In this document: in pieces, positions 1-6,587 of the stretch
Layout: each line of letters starts with the position of its first letter
Position numbering within the stretch: position 1 is the stretch's first letter
Assembly (NCBI GenBank): GCA_905215835.1
Contig: CAJMRR010000086.1
Coordinates: forward strand, 1 to 8,553
Direction: 5' to 3'
Length of the DNA stretch: 8,553 nt
Source: an uncultured bacterium
Lineage (GTDB): Bacteria; Actinomycetota; Coriobacteriia; Coriobacteriales; Coriobacteriaceae
Program-made: the position numbers and the translations under genes
The notes under the pieces: generated by a model
What the model saw: only the letters and a program-made list of their open reading frames with translations
Databases searched by the model: none
Told to the model about the DNA's origin: nothing

Positions 1-384
1 AAGGGCGCTCACCAGAAGCTCGCGGAACAGGATAATGAACACCGACCACACGGTCACCGCGCCAAAATCCAAGAACAGCAGCAGGGCCGAGAACACGAGC
101 AGCTTATCGGCGATGGGGTCCAAGAATTTACCGAAGTCGGTGATCTCGTTGCGCGAGCGCGCCAGATAACCGTCAACCTTATCGGTGCACGACAGGATCA
201 CATACAGAATGAAGGCAGCGGCGGCGAGCGGGCCGTCGAAGGTGCTCCAATCCGTACCGGCAACACTCGTGTGAGAAAGCGCCGACACGATCATGAACAC
301 CGGGATAAAGACGATGCGAACGCACGTCACGATGTTGGCGGGCGTCCAAACACTCGTCAGTTCCTTATTGCTCTCGTTTGCCAC
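1..384 (-). CDS. pgsA: CDP-diacylglycerol-glycerol-3-phosphate 3-phosphatidyltransferase, N-terminal part (cut by window edge)
   Basis: Integral membrane enzyme that transfers a phosphatidyl group from CDP-diacylglycerol to sn-glycerol-3-phosphate, giving phosphatidylglycerol phosphate, the committed step to phosphatidylglycerol and cardiolipin. Seen: 128 codons with no stop, reading off the left edge exactly at a codon boundary; full-length family members are usually about 180-200 residues. The full CDP-alcohol phosphotransferase signature is present around residues 68-94: two Asp in DKVDG, then YLAR, eight residues, then GKFLDPIAD with the last two catalytic Asp. Hydrophobic segments flank it (near residues 18-36, 54-66 and 99-125). 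The opening TPANIVTCVRIV is typical of PgsA. The start is the GTG at 384-382, chosen because AGGAG lies 6 nt upstream and overlaps the rimO stop; there is no ATG nearby. It lies 9 bp after rimO and is probably translated from the same mRNA. A related CDP-alcohol transferase is possible, but the residues and the rimO-pgsA order favour PgsA. Confidence 0.93.
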   Translation of the reverse strand, partial: MANESNKELTSVWTPANIVTCVRIVFIPVFMIVSALSHTSVAGTDWSTFDGPLAAAAFILYVILSCTDKVDGYLARSRNEITDFGKFLDPIADKLLVFSALLLFLDFGAVTVWSVFIILFRELLVSAL

Positions 385-390
385 GATGCT

Positions 391-395
391 CTCCT
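391..395 (-). promoter_or_regulatory. Ribosome binding site of pgsA (decides GTG start)
   Basis: AGGAG on the minus strand with a 6-nt spacer to the GTG at 384. It shares two bases with the TAG stop codon of rimO (396-394), so ribosomes ending rimO are placed directly on the pgsA start. This is the main support for the GTG start. Confidence 0.75.
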
Positions 396-1743
396 ACTCC
401 ACAACATGGCCGATAAGCTCATAGCAGAAGCTATCGGTAAACTCGACAGTCAGAATATCGCCCACGGACGCCTCGCTGGCGTCCAAGTGGACCGCGCCAT
501 CGGAATCGGGCGCCTGGAACCAGGCATGGCCGATCAGCTCGGCGCCGTCCTCGGTTTCTTCGATACCGTCGACGATCACCTGGGCGCGATCGCCCACATG
601 TGCGGCGGTGGCGGCAAAACCGAGCGACTCGGCTAGGTCCATGGCCTCCTGGGCACGCTCAAGCTTAACCTCCTCATCGACCTGACCCTCCATCTTAGCG
701 GCCAGGCTGCCCTCCTCCTGCGAGTAGGCAAAGACGCTCGTGTAGTCAAAGCCGACGGTGTCCATAAAGTCGATAAGGTCGCGGAACTCGTCGTCGGTCT
801 CGGTCGGGAAGCCGACCATGGCCGTGGAACGGATCACGATGCCGGGGATACGCTCACGCAGATCGCGGAACAGGTCCTCGAGCTCCTGGCGCGAACCAGA
901 ACGGCGCATAGCCTTGAGGATGCGCGCGTCGCAGTGCTGAACGGGGATATCGATATAGGGCAGCACCTCGGGCGTATCGCGAATCGTATCGATAAGCTCG
1001 TCGGTCATGCCCTCGGGCTGCAGATAGAGCACGCGGACCCAGACGTTGTGCGGGCGCACGGCCTCGGCGACGGCACGCAGCAGCTGCGCCAGATTGCTCG
1101 GCGAGCCATCGGCGACGTCCTCGTCGGCAAAGTCGGTACCCCAGATGCCCGTGTCCTGGCCGATCAGCACGATCTCGCGCACACCGCCGGCAACCAGGTC
1201 GCGCACCTCGGAGATGATGCTCTCGGCATTGCGCGAATGATAGCGGCCGCGGATGTAGGGAATCATGCAGAAGCTGCAAAAACGATTGCAGCCATCGGAA
1301 ATCTTGACGTAGGCAACCGCACCCTCGACGGTACGCTTGACCTGCGGGATATAGGCTGCAATCTCACGCTCGACACCCAGCACGCCATCGATGACCGCCA
1401 CGATGCCGTCTTCCTCGTCGGCCTTCACAAAGGCAGCGACCTCGGGCAGCTCGTCAGGCAGGTCATCGCCATAGCGCGACGGCACGCAGCCGCACATGAC
1501 GATGGGGCAAGAACGAACGCCGTCCTGAACCTCATTGGCGAGCTCGAGCGTGGTCTCGATGCTCTCGGACGTTGCGGAGGCGAGGAACGAGCAAGTATTG
1601 ACGATGGCGATATCGGCATCCTGCGGGTCGAATGCCTCCTCGTAGCCCGCGGCGGTCAAAAGAGAACGCATGCGGTCGGTGTCAACCTCGTTCTTAGCGC
1701 ACCCGAGGGTGATGTAGAGCACGGAGCCCAACGGTGTATCCAT
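394..1743 (-). CDS. rimO: Ribosomal protein S12 methylthiotransferase RimO
   Basis: Radical SAM enzyme of the methylthiotransferase family that adds a beta-methylthio group to a conserved Asp of ribosomal protein S12. Seen, 449 residues, the usual family length: an N-terminal UPF0004 domain with the three cysteines for the auxiliary iron-sulfur cluster (C15 in TLGCAKNEVD, C51 in VNTCSF, C86 in CGCVPSRY); the radical SAM motif CxxxCxxC at C152, C156, C159 (CNRFCSFC); a TIM-barrel core including IGQDT near 194-198; and a C-terminal TRAM-like domain from about residue 380. RimO rather than the tRNA enzyme MiaB is indicated by YIDIPVQHCDARILKAMRR (263-281), where MiaB has PxQSGS. The ATG at 1743 is the only plausible start; the best Shine-Dalgarno (AAGGA, 1760-1756) is 12 nt away, longer than usual. 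It lies 27 bp after yajQ and 9 bp before pgsA, a common rimO-pgsA pairing. The S12 target gene is not in the window. Confidence 0.96.
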   Translation of the reverse strand: MDTPLGSVLYITLGCAKNEVDTDRMRSLLTAAGYEEAFDPQDADIAIVNTCSFLASATSESIETTLELANEVQDGVRSCPIVMCGCVPSRYGDDLPDELPEVAAFVKADEEDGIVAVIDGVLGVEREIAAYIPQVKRTVEGAVAYVKISDGCNRFCSFCMIPYIRGRYHSRNAESIISEVRDLVAGGVREIVLIGQDTGIWGTDFADEDVADGSPSNLAQLLRAVAEAVRPHNVWVRVLYLQPEGMTDELIDTIRDTPEVLPYIDIPVQHCDARILKAMRRSGSRQELEDLFRDLRERIPGIVIRSTAMVGFPTETDDEFRDLIDFMDTVGFDYTSVFAYSQEEGSLAAKMEGQVDEEVKLERAQEAMDLAESLGFAATAAHVGDRAQVIVDGIEETEDGAELIGHAWFQAPDSDGAVHLDASEASVGDILTVEFTDSFCYELIGHVVE

Positions 1744-1770
1744 GTTGGAGAGCAGTCCTTTCGATTGATA

Positions 1771-2268
1771 TTAGCGGTAGTTGGTGAACTGCAGCGGCTG
1801 GCCGTAGTCCTGGTCGCGCAGGAACTGGATCACGGTCTGCAACGCGTCCTTCGAAGCAGAGGAAACACGCAGCTTGTCGGCCTCGATGGTCACCTTGACT
1901 TTGAGCTTTTGGTCCTTGATGTCCTTGTTGATCTTCTTGGCGGTCGCCTGGTCGATACCCTCGACGATATGGCCGAGCACGCGCACGGTACCGCCCGATG
2001 CCGCCTGCGGAGCATCCCACGAGACAGCCTTGAGGTCAATGCCGCGCTTGATGAGCTTGGAGCTCAGCACGTCGACAATCTGCTTGGAGACAAAGTCGGC
2101 CGGGGCGTTGATCGTAAAGAGCTTGTCGCCCTTCGAAAGCTCGATCGTGGCGCCGGAATCCTTAAGGTCATAGCGCTGGGAAATCTCGCGCGTGGTCTGC
2201 TGGAAGGCGTTGTCGACCTCTTGCATGTTGACCTCGGACACGACGTCGAAGCTGGAATCTTTAGCCAT
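1771..2268 (-). CDS. yajQ: YajQ family cyclic-di-GMP/nucleotide-binding protein
   Basis: Small soluble cytoplasmic protein of the YajQ (UPF0234) family. Family members have two ferredoxin-like domains; some bind cyclic-di-GMP and act as transcriptional co-regulators in Xanthomonas and Pseudomonas, and the E. coli protein has been reported to bind nucleotides or tRNA. The role in Gram-positive bacteria is not settled. Seen, 165 residues, full length: the family opening SSFDVVSEVNMQEVDNAF (5-22), REISQRYDLK (27-36), the middle KLIKRGIDLKAV (71-82) and the near-invariant C-terminus QPLQFTNYR (157-165). No signal peptide or membrane segment. The ATG at 2268 has AAGGA (2279-2275) 6 nt upstream, the best-placed Shine-Dalgarno of the AAAGGA type here. 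It lies 26 bp after the rodZ-like gene and 27 bp before rimO and looks like a member of the same operon. The family is certain; the molecular function here is inferred. Confidence 0.94.
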   Translation of the reverse strand: MAKDSSFDVVSEVNMQEVDNAFQQTTREISQRYDLKDSGATIELSKGDKLFTINAPADFVSKQIVDVLSSKLIKRGIDLKAVSWDAPQAASGGTVRVLGHIVEGIDQATAKKINKDIKDQKLKVKVTIEADKLRVSSASKDALQTVIQFLRDQDYGQPLQFTNYR

Positions 2269-2294
2269 GATGTTTCCTTTCGCGTACGAGCGGC

Positions 2295-3806
2295 CTAGTA
2301 GCTATCGTACGAATTGTCGGTAGAATCGGTGGGTGTCTGACCGTCAGTTGCGGTATCGGCGCCATCCGTGGACTGGGCATCGGTACCGTCGGTGGTATCG
2401 GTACCATCGGTGGTGTCGGTACCATCAGAACTTTCACCATTCTCGGAATCAGACGTCTCCTTCTTGGGAACGGTGATCGTCACACGCGCCACGCCCGAGG
2501 TCTTGGTATCGTAACGGACCTTTTCACCGTTCTTGGTAACGGTGACATCGGAAGGCTTGGACGTGGTGATCTCGATCGAGGACTCGGGCGTGTACTCCTG
2601 CTCAAAGGGGCCAGTCGCCTGGGCGCCATAGACCGACTTGCCGTCGACCTTGACCTCAATCCACGCGGTCTTTCCCTTGGCAACGGAGACTTTGACCTTC
2701 GTGACCGCGTTCTCTTCCTTCTTTGCCGTCGTCTTGGTAGCGTCCGAATCAGTCGACTCATCCGTCGCCTCATCGGTGTCTTCGTCCTCGTCGACCGTTT
2801 CGGTCTTCTTAGAAGACTTCTTGGTCGTCGTCTTGGTAGCAGCGGGCGTCTCGGGCGTGTTCTCGGGCGCCGAAGATGCGCAGCCGCGCAGAAGCACCAC
2901 GATGAGCACAATCAGCAGCAACACCACGGCACCGATGCCGGCGTAGACGATACGTGGATCGAGCCCGTTGTTTTGAGGAGTACGTGATCCGCCGCGTCCA
3001 CGACTGGAACTGTTGCGGCCGCCTCCCTGAGGCATACGACCACGATTGCTATCGGAACGGCCGCGATAGCCACCCTGGCCCTGAAGGCTGCGCTGACCCG
3101 AGCGGGGCGCAAGTTCACCGCGGCCTTGATAGCCACGCTGGCCCGAACGCGGAGCCGAAGAGCGCTGGCCATACGGCTGTGATTGAGAGCGAAGACGCGG
3201 CGTCACCTGCGTGGTATCGGCATCCGCATAGCCACCGCGAGAGCGTCCCATAGAGACACCACGGTAACCGCGATCGGAATAGCCGCCGTCGCCGTAGCCG
3301 GCACGAGGGTCACGCGCCACGCCGCGAGCAGCGGGAAGTGCACGGTCCTCGGGCATCGGCGTACTGCGGAACCGGTCACGCTGTGAGCGAATCTCCTCGC
3401 CCGAACCCGTCTCAGTAATATAACCGGCCTGCTGAGGACGCTGTCCATAGCGAGTCGAACGACCGCCCTGAACCATCAGGAAGCGCCCGTTATCGACCGA
3501 GGAACGCGAATTGACGTAGCCGGCGGCATCCTGAAAACGACCGCCCTGCTGCGACGTCTCGCGTTCGTATGCCATCAGGTCGTCAAAGTAGGCATTGACG
3601 ACCTCGCGCGGATTGAGGCCCAAAAAGCGAGCATAGCTCGAAATCATGCCCTGCGCATAGCCGCGCGGCGGCATCGAAGCAAAGTTACCGGTCTCGAAAA
3701 ACTCGATGATCTGCGGCCTGATTTTGATGGTGTTGGCGACCTGCTGAATGGAAAGGCCCATTCGGCGACGCTGCTCGAGCAGCATGTCACCAAAGCGTGC
3801 AGCCAT
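2295..3806 (-). CDS. RodZ-like membrane-anchored helix-turn-helix protein with RG-rich linker and acidic tail
   Basis: Probable bitopic membrane protein of the RodZ type, which in other bacteria links MreB filaments to the cell-wall machinery; MreB is not in this window, so that role is inferred. Seen, 503 residues: an N-terminal HTH_25/Cro-like domain (4-74, with GLSIQQVANTIKI, IEFFETGNF, PRGYAQGMISSYARFLGL); a long disordered arm (about 80-283) rich in Arg, Gly, Ser and Gln; one transmembrane helix (about 287-306, IGAVVLLLIVLIVVLL) ended by RGC; a Thr/Lys then Asp/Glu-rich spacer (311-366); a beta-rich domain like the RodZ C-terminal/DUF4115 domain (367-448, with TAWIEVKVDGK and SGVARVTITV); and an acidic Asp/Thr/Gly/Ser tail (451-503) with DGTDTT repeats. 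It is longer than E. coli RodZ (about 340), because of the linker and tail. The ATG at 3806 overlaps the ftsK stop by one base (TGATG) and has GGAGG 6 nt upstream, so translational coupling is likely. The ftsK-HTH-rimO order agrees with RodZ. Confidence 0.87.
   Translation of the reverse strand: MAARFGDMLLEQRRRMGLSIQQVANTIKIRPQIIEFFETGNFASMPPRGYAQGMISSYARFLGLNPREVVNAYFDDLMAYERETSQQGGRFQDAAGYVNSRSSVDNGRFLMVQGGRSTRYGQRPQQAGYITETGSGEEIRSQRDRFRSTPMPEDRALPAARGVARDPRAGYGDGGYSDRGYRGVSMGRSRGGYADADTTQVTPRLRSQSQPYGQRSSAPRSGQRGYQGRGELAPRSGQRSLQGQGGYRGRSDSNRGRMPQGGGRNSSSRGRGGSRTPQNNGLDPRIVYAGIGAVVLLLIVLIVVLLRGCASSAPENTPETPAATKTTTKKSSKKTETVDEDEDTDEATDESTDSDATKTTAKKEENAVTKVKVSVAKGKTAWIEVKVDGKSVYGAQATGPFEQEYTPESSIEITTSKPSDVTVTKNGEKVRYDTKTSGVARVTITVPKKETSDSENGESSDGTDTTDGTDTTDGTDAQSTDGADTATDGQTPTDSTDNSYDSY
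2379..2426. repeat. 18-bp tandem repeat encoding the DGTDTT tail of the RodZ-like protein
   Basis: About 2.7 head-to-tail copies of an 18-bp unit, read on the plus strand as ATCGGTACCGTCGGTGGT (2379-2396), ATCGGTACCATCGGTGGT (2397-2414) and a diverged third copy from 2415. On the minus strand it encodes repeated Asp-Gly-Thr-Asp-Thr-Thr, in frame with the gene. The two full copies differ at one base, a silent change, so the array may be recent or kept alike and could vary in copy number between strains. Confidence 0.85.
3078..3155 (-). repeat. Degenerate APRSGQR-x2-QG repeat in the RG-rich arm of the RodZ-like protein
   Basis: Two copies of APRSGQR followed by two residues and QG, at residues 218-228 (3155-3123) and 233-243 (3110-3078). 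They sit in the middle of the Arg/Gly/Gln-rich cytoplasmic arm, next to further GRG, RGG and GGYRGR motifs up to residue 274. The pattern suggests growth of the linker by short internal duplication. Confidence 0.7.
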
Positions 3807-6586
3807 CAGAATCCTCCAAACTCACGATCTTCACGTGCCATTTCGGCGTCGACAGATTCCAGCGCGGCAAGCCCCTCCTCGTCCAGCAGGACCTCGCGCG
3901 GCTTGGAACCGTCGGGCGGGCCGACGACACCCTTTTCTTCCAGCATATCCATAATACGCCCGGCACGCGCATAGCCAACCTTCAGGCGGCGTTGCAGGCC
4001 AGATGTGGAGCCAAGCTGCGAATCCACCACAATATGGGCGGCTTCCCAGATGAGCGGATCATCGTCTTGCGGCTCGGCGACTCCGGTACGGACAATGCCG
4101 CCGCCACACGCCATGGACATGGAAGCGGGCGCCACGGCAGACAGGATCTCCTCGTGGTAGTCGGGCTCGCTCTGCGACTTGACGAACTCGACAATCTCGT
4201 TGATTTCGTCATCCGAGACAAAGCAGCCCTGGATACGGCGGGGCTTGCCCCAGTCGACCTTGGAGAACAGCATGTCGCCCAAACCGGTGAGCTTTTCAGC
4301 ACCCATCTGGTCGATAATGACGCGCGAGTCGATGCCCGTGGCGACGTTAAAGGCGATGCGGTTGGTGATGTTGGCCTTGATGAGGCCCGTCACCACGTTG
4401 GAGCTGGGGCGCTGCGTGGCCACGATAAGATGAATACCGGCGGCACGGCCCAGCTGTGCAATACGTACGATCGAGGCCTCGACATCCTTACCGGCGACCA
4501 TCATCAGGTCCGAGAGCTCGTCGATGATAATGACCAGATAGGGCATCTTTTGCGGCGGGTTATCGTAATGCTCAAACTCGCCGGCGGCCTGCTTTTCGTT
4601 GTAGGTCGAGATCTTACGCACGTTAAGGCGCTCGAAGACCTTCAGGCGACGCTCCATCTCGGACACGGCCCATTGCAGGGCGCTCGCGGCCTGCTTGGGT
4701 TCGGTAACGACCGGTACGTAAAGATGCGGCAGGCCGTTATAGCCCGCGAGCTCGACGCGCTTGGGGTCGACCATGATCAGGCGAACATCCTCGGGAAGGG
4801 CACGCATGAGCAGGGTCGTGATGATGGAGTTGATCATGACCGACTTACCGGAACCCGTGGTACCGGCAATCAACAGGTGGGGCATCTTGGCGAGGTCGGC
4901 GACGACTGGAGTGCCCTCGGCGTCGCGGCCGATGGCGAGCTCGAGCGGACCGCCCTTCACATAGGGCAGCACGTCGCCCAGGTTGACGTTCTGGCGCTTG
5001 CGGTTGGGAATCTCGATGCCCACGAGCGAGGTGCCGGGGATCGGGGCAAAGATACGTACCGACTGGGCAGCGAGCGAAAGCGCGATATCGTCCTCGAGGC
5101 TCGAAATCTTGCTCACGCGCTCGCCCTCACCAGGCTGCAGCTTAAAGGTCGTCACCGTGGGGCCGGCGATCCAGCCGACCACGCGGGCACTGCGGCCAAA
5201 CTCAAGCAAGGTGGATTGCAGTGACTCAGCGGTCTGCTCCAACTCCTTGTCCGAAGACGCGGCGGAAGCCGACTGCGGGTTGGCATGCAGGATTTCGAGC
5301 GGCGGAAGCTTGAGGCCGTCCTCTTCTTCGCCCTCGTTATCTGCGGCGCCACCGTCCGCTCCCCCATCGCTAGCCGCAGCCGATTCGACGGCACTCGAGG
5401 CAGGCGCATCGGCAACCTTGGGATGCTTCAAGAAGTCGGGAATCTGAGGTGCTGCCGAGACAGGATTCACGGCAAACGGCGGCTCGGACTCGTCGATCTT
5501 ATCGGGGTCGTCTTCCATCGAAAGTTGACCGGTTACCTGGTCGCGCTTTGCATGGCGACGCGGCAGCAAAGTTGTCTTTGCGGTCTCAATCGGAGCCTCG
5601 TCGTCCTCGTCATCGCCCTCGGTAAGCTCAATCTCGCTATCGGACCAGGACGGGTCGGGCTCACTCGTATTGAGCTTAGGCGTGGCCTTGCCCTTCTTGG
5701 CATGGCGGCGCGGCAGCAGCGTCGTCTTAGCGCGCTCGGCCTCCACGGCATCGGATACGTCGACAAACGGATCCTCGTCCTCGTCGTCATTGTCCAAAAC
5801 CGGGTCCACATCGTTGCCCATGACCGTGGTCACGGCAGCATCGGAGCCCTTTTGACGAAGAATGCTCAGGTGCGGACGGGCAACGCCGGGCACCGACAGG
5901 GCTTCGTCGTCACCCCACGGACTCGCGTTAACATCGGCACGACGGCGCTCGGCAAAATCGGCCGCGCGGTCGCGAGCAGAGCGCAAAACGCCGCCAACCG
6001 AAAAGCCGATGATGACCAAGCCCACGACGACAAGGCCCAACAGGACTACCATCGCGATAGGCTTACCCAGGGCATTCTGCAGCGCACTCGCAATAAACGC
6101 ACCGATGTAGCCACCCGAGGCGGACAAATTTTGCGGCGTGAACATAAGGTCACACGAGTCGCTCGTACCCGGCACCATCAGCGAGAGAATGGAGACGACG
6201 GCGATAAAGACCACGGCGCCGCCCGCAACAGAGCGCACGTTGAGCGGCGAGTCCTCGCCTAAAAAAAGCGTGGCGGCAAACAGCAAAATGACGATCGGCA
6301 GCACGTAGGCGCCCAGACCAAAGCCCAGGTGGTAGAAACCGGCAACCGCAGCCGTAACGGGTGCGGTCGCCGGCGAAATCACGGCAATGAAGGACGCAAT
6401 CGCCAAAACGGCTATGACCACGCCGGCGATATCGCGGTTGGCCGAGGGCTCGACCAAGGGCTCAAAATCGTCAAAGTCCGCCTCGTGGCCCTTATTGGCA
6501 CGCAGATGGGAACCGGCACCCTTAGCAGATGCCGGTTGGTTGTTGGCCTTATTGCCTTTGGCGTTTTGTGCAGATCCGCGCGCCAA
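3806..6586 (-). CDS. ftsK: FtsK/SpoIIIE family DNA translocase
   Basis: Septal membrane-anchored ATPase that pumps double-stranded DNA to clear the division plane and, in family members with a gamma domain, activates XerCD recombination at dif. Seen, 926 residues: a basic N-terminus; four main transmembrane segments (about 52-72, 85-109, 119-139, 176-200); an acidic, low-complexity linker (about 205-440); then the motor. Walker A is GTTGSGKS (575-582, K581), Walker B is LVIIIDE (684-690), with MVDPKR (605-610), GRAAGIHLIVATQRPS (713-728) and NITNRIAFNV (739-748). The C-terminal winged-helix gamma domain (about 841-905) keeps LQRRLKVGYARAGRIMD and GSKPREVL, so sequence-directed translocation is expected. 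It is longer than B. subtilis SpoIIIE (about 790) because of the linker. The start is a TTG at 6586, one base after the rnj stop, with GGAGG 6 nt upstream inside the end of rnj. Its stop overlaps the rodZ-like ATG by one base. The linker holds an exactly duplicated 12-residue motif. Confidence 0.97.
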   Translation of the reverse strand: MARGSAQNAKGNKANNQPASAKGAGSHLRANKGHEADFDDFEPLVEPSANRDIAGVVIAVLAIASFIAVISPATAPVTAAVAGFYHLGFGLGAYVLPIVILLFAATLFLGEDSPLNVRSVAGGAVVFIAVVSILSLMVPGTSDSCDLMFTPQNLSASGGYIGAFIASALQNALGKPIAMVVLLGLVVVGLVIIGFSVGGVLRSARDRAADFAERRRADVNASPWGDDEALSVPGVARPHLSILRQKGSDAAVTTVMGNDVDPVLDNDDEDEDPFVDVSDAVEAERAKTTLLPRRHAKKGKATPKLNTSEPDPSWSDSEIELTEGDDEDDEAPIETAKTTLLPRRHAKRDQVTGQLSMEDDPDKIDESEPPFAVNPVSAAPQIPDFLKHPKVADAPASSAVESAAASDGGADGGAADNEGEEEDGLKLPPLEILHANPQSASAASSDKELEQTAESLQSTLLEFGRSARVVGWIAGPTVTTFKLQPGEGERVSKISSLEDDIALSLAAQSVRIFAPIPGTSLVGIEIPNRKRQNVNLGDVLPYVKGGPLELAIGRDAEGTPVVADLAKMPHLLIAGTTGSGKSVMINSIITTLLMRALPEDVRLIMVDPKRVELAGYNGLPHLYVPVVTEPKQAASALQWAVSEMERRLKVFERLNVRKISTYNEKQAAGEFEHYDNPPQKMPYLVIIIDELSDLMMVAGKDVEASIVRIAQLGRAAGIHLIVATQRPSSNVVTGLIKANITNRIAFNVATGIDSRVIIDQMGAEKLTGLGDMLFSKVDWGKPRRIQGCFVSDDEINEIVEFVKSQSEPDYHEEILSAVAPASMSMACGGGIVRTGVAEPQDDDPLIWEAAHIVVDSQLGSTSGLQRRLKVGYARAGRIMDMLEEKGVVGPPDGSKPREVLLDEEGLAALESVDAEMAREDREFGGF
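3813..3817 (-). promoter_or_regulatory. Ribosome binding site of the rodZ-like gene inside the ftsK 3' end
   Basis: GGAGG on the minus strand with a 6-nt spacer to the ATG at 3806. It lies wholly within the last codons of ftsK, upstream of the overlapping TGATG stop/start, so ftsK translation should reach this site and couple the two products. Confidence 0.75.
5546..5581 (-). repeat. FtsK linker motif AKTTLLPRRHAK, second copy
   Basis: Encodes residues 336-347 of FtsK, identical at all 12 residues to residues 286-297 (5731-5696). The two 36-bp DNA copies differ at six positions in six codons, all silent: GCT/GCA, ACG/ACA, ACG/ACT, CTG/TTG, CGC/CGT and GCC/GCA. This copy is followed by RDQVTGQLSMEDD. 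The surrounding linker is acidic, so the motif stands out as a basic, leucine-containing patch. Confidence 0.9.
5696..5731 (-). repeat. FtsK linker motif AKTTLLPRRHAK, first copy
   Basis: Encodes residues 286-297 of FtsK, between an acidic stretch (residues 264-283) and KGKATPKLN. It is exactly 50 residues upstream of the identical second copy. The intervening linker is Asp/Glu-rich (GDDEDDE at 324-330) and shows no comparable repeat, so only this short peptide is shared. Confidence 0.9.
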
Positions 6587-6587
6587 A

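Noticed and set aside
271..636. 121-codon plus-strand frame across the pgsA/rimO junction
   Set aside because: Covers the start of one gene and the end of another in antisense; no protein features.
394..1743. Assignment as MiaB tRNA methylthiotransferase
   Set aside because: The PVQH and ILKAMRR block and the pgsA neighbour match RimO; MiaB has PxQSGS at this place.
934..2298. 454-codon open frame on the plus strand across rimO and yajQ
   Set aside because: It is antisense to two clearly recognisable genes, crosses their intergenic gap, has no family motifs or ribosome binding site, and its Asp/Gly/His/Leu-rich composition is that of the complement of GC-rich codons.
2480..2911. Arg/Ser/Pro-rich 143-codon minus-strand frame inside the rodZ-like gene
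   Set aside because: An out-of-frame reading of the Thr/Lys/Asp-rich segment, with no start signal.
3797..5224. 475-codon open frame on the plus strand opposite the ftsK motor domain
   Set aside because: It mirrors the conserved FtsK motor codons, has no recognisable domain and no credible start signal.
5285..6262. 325-codon plus-strand frame opposite the ftsK linker and membrane region
   Set aside because: Antisense shadow with random-looking Arg-rich composition; FtsK membrane segments explain the sequence.
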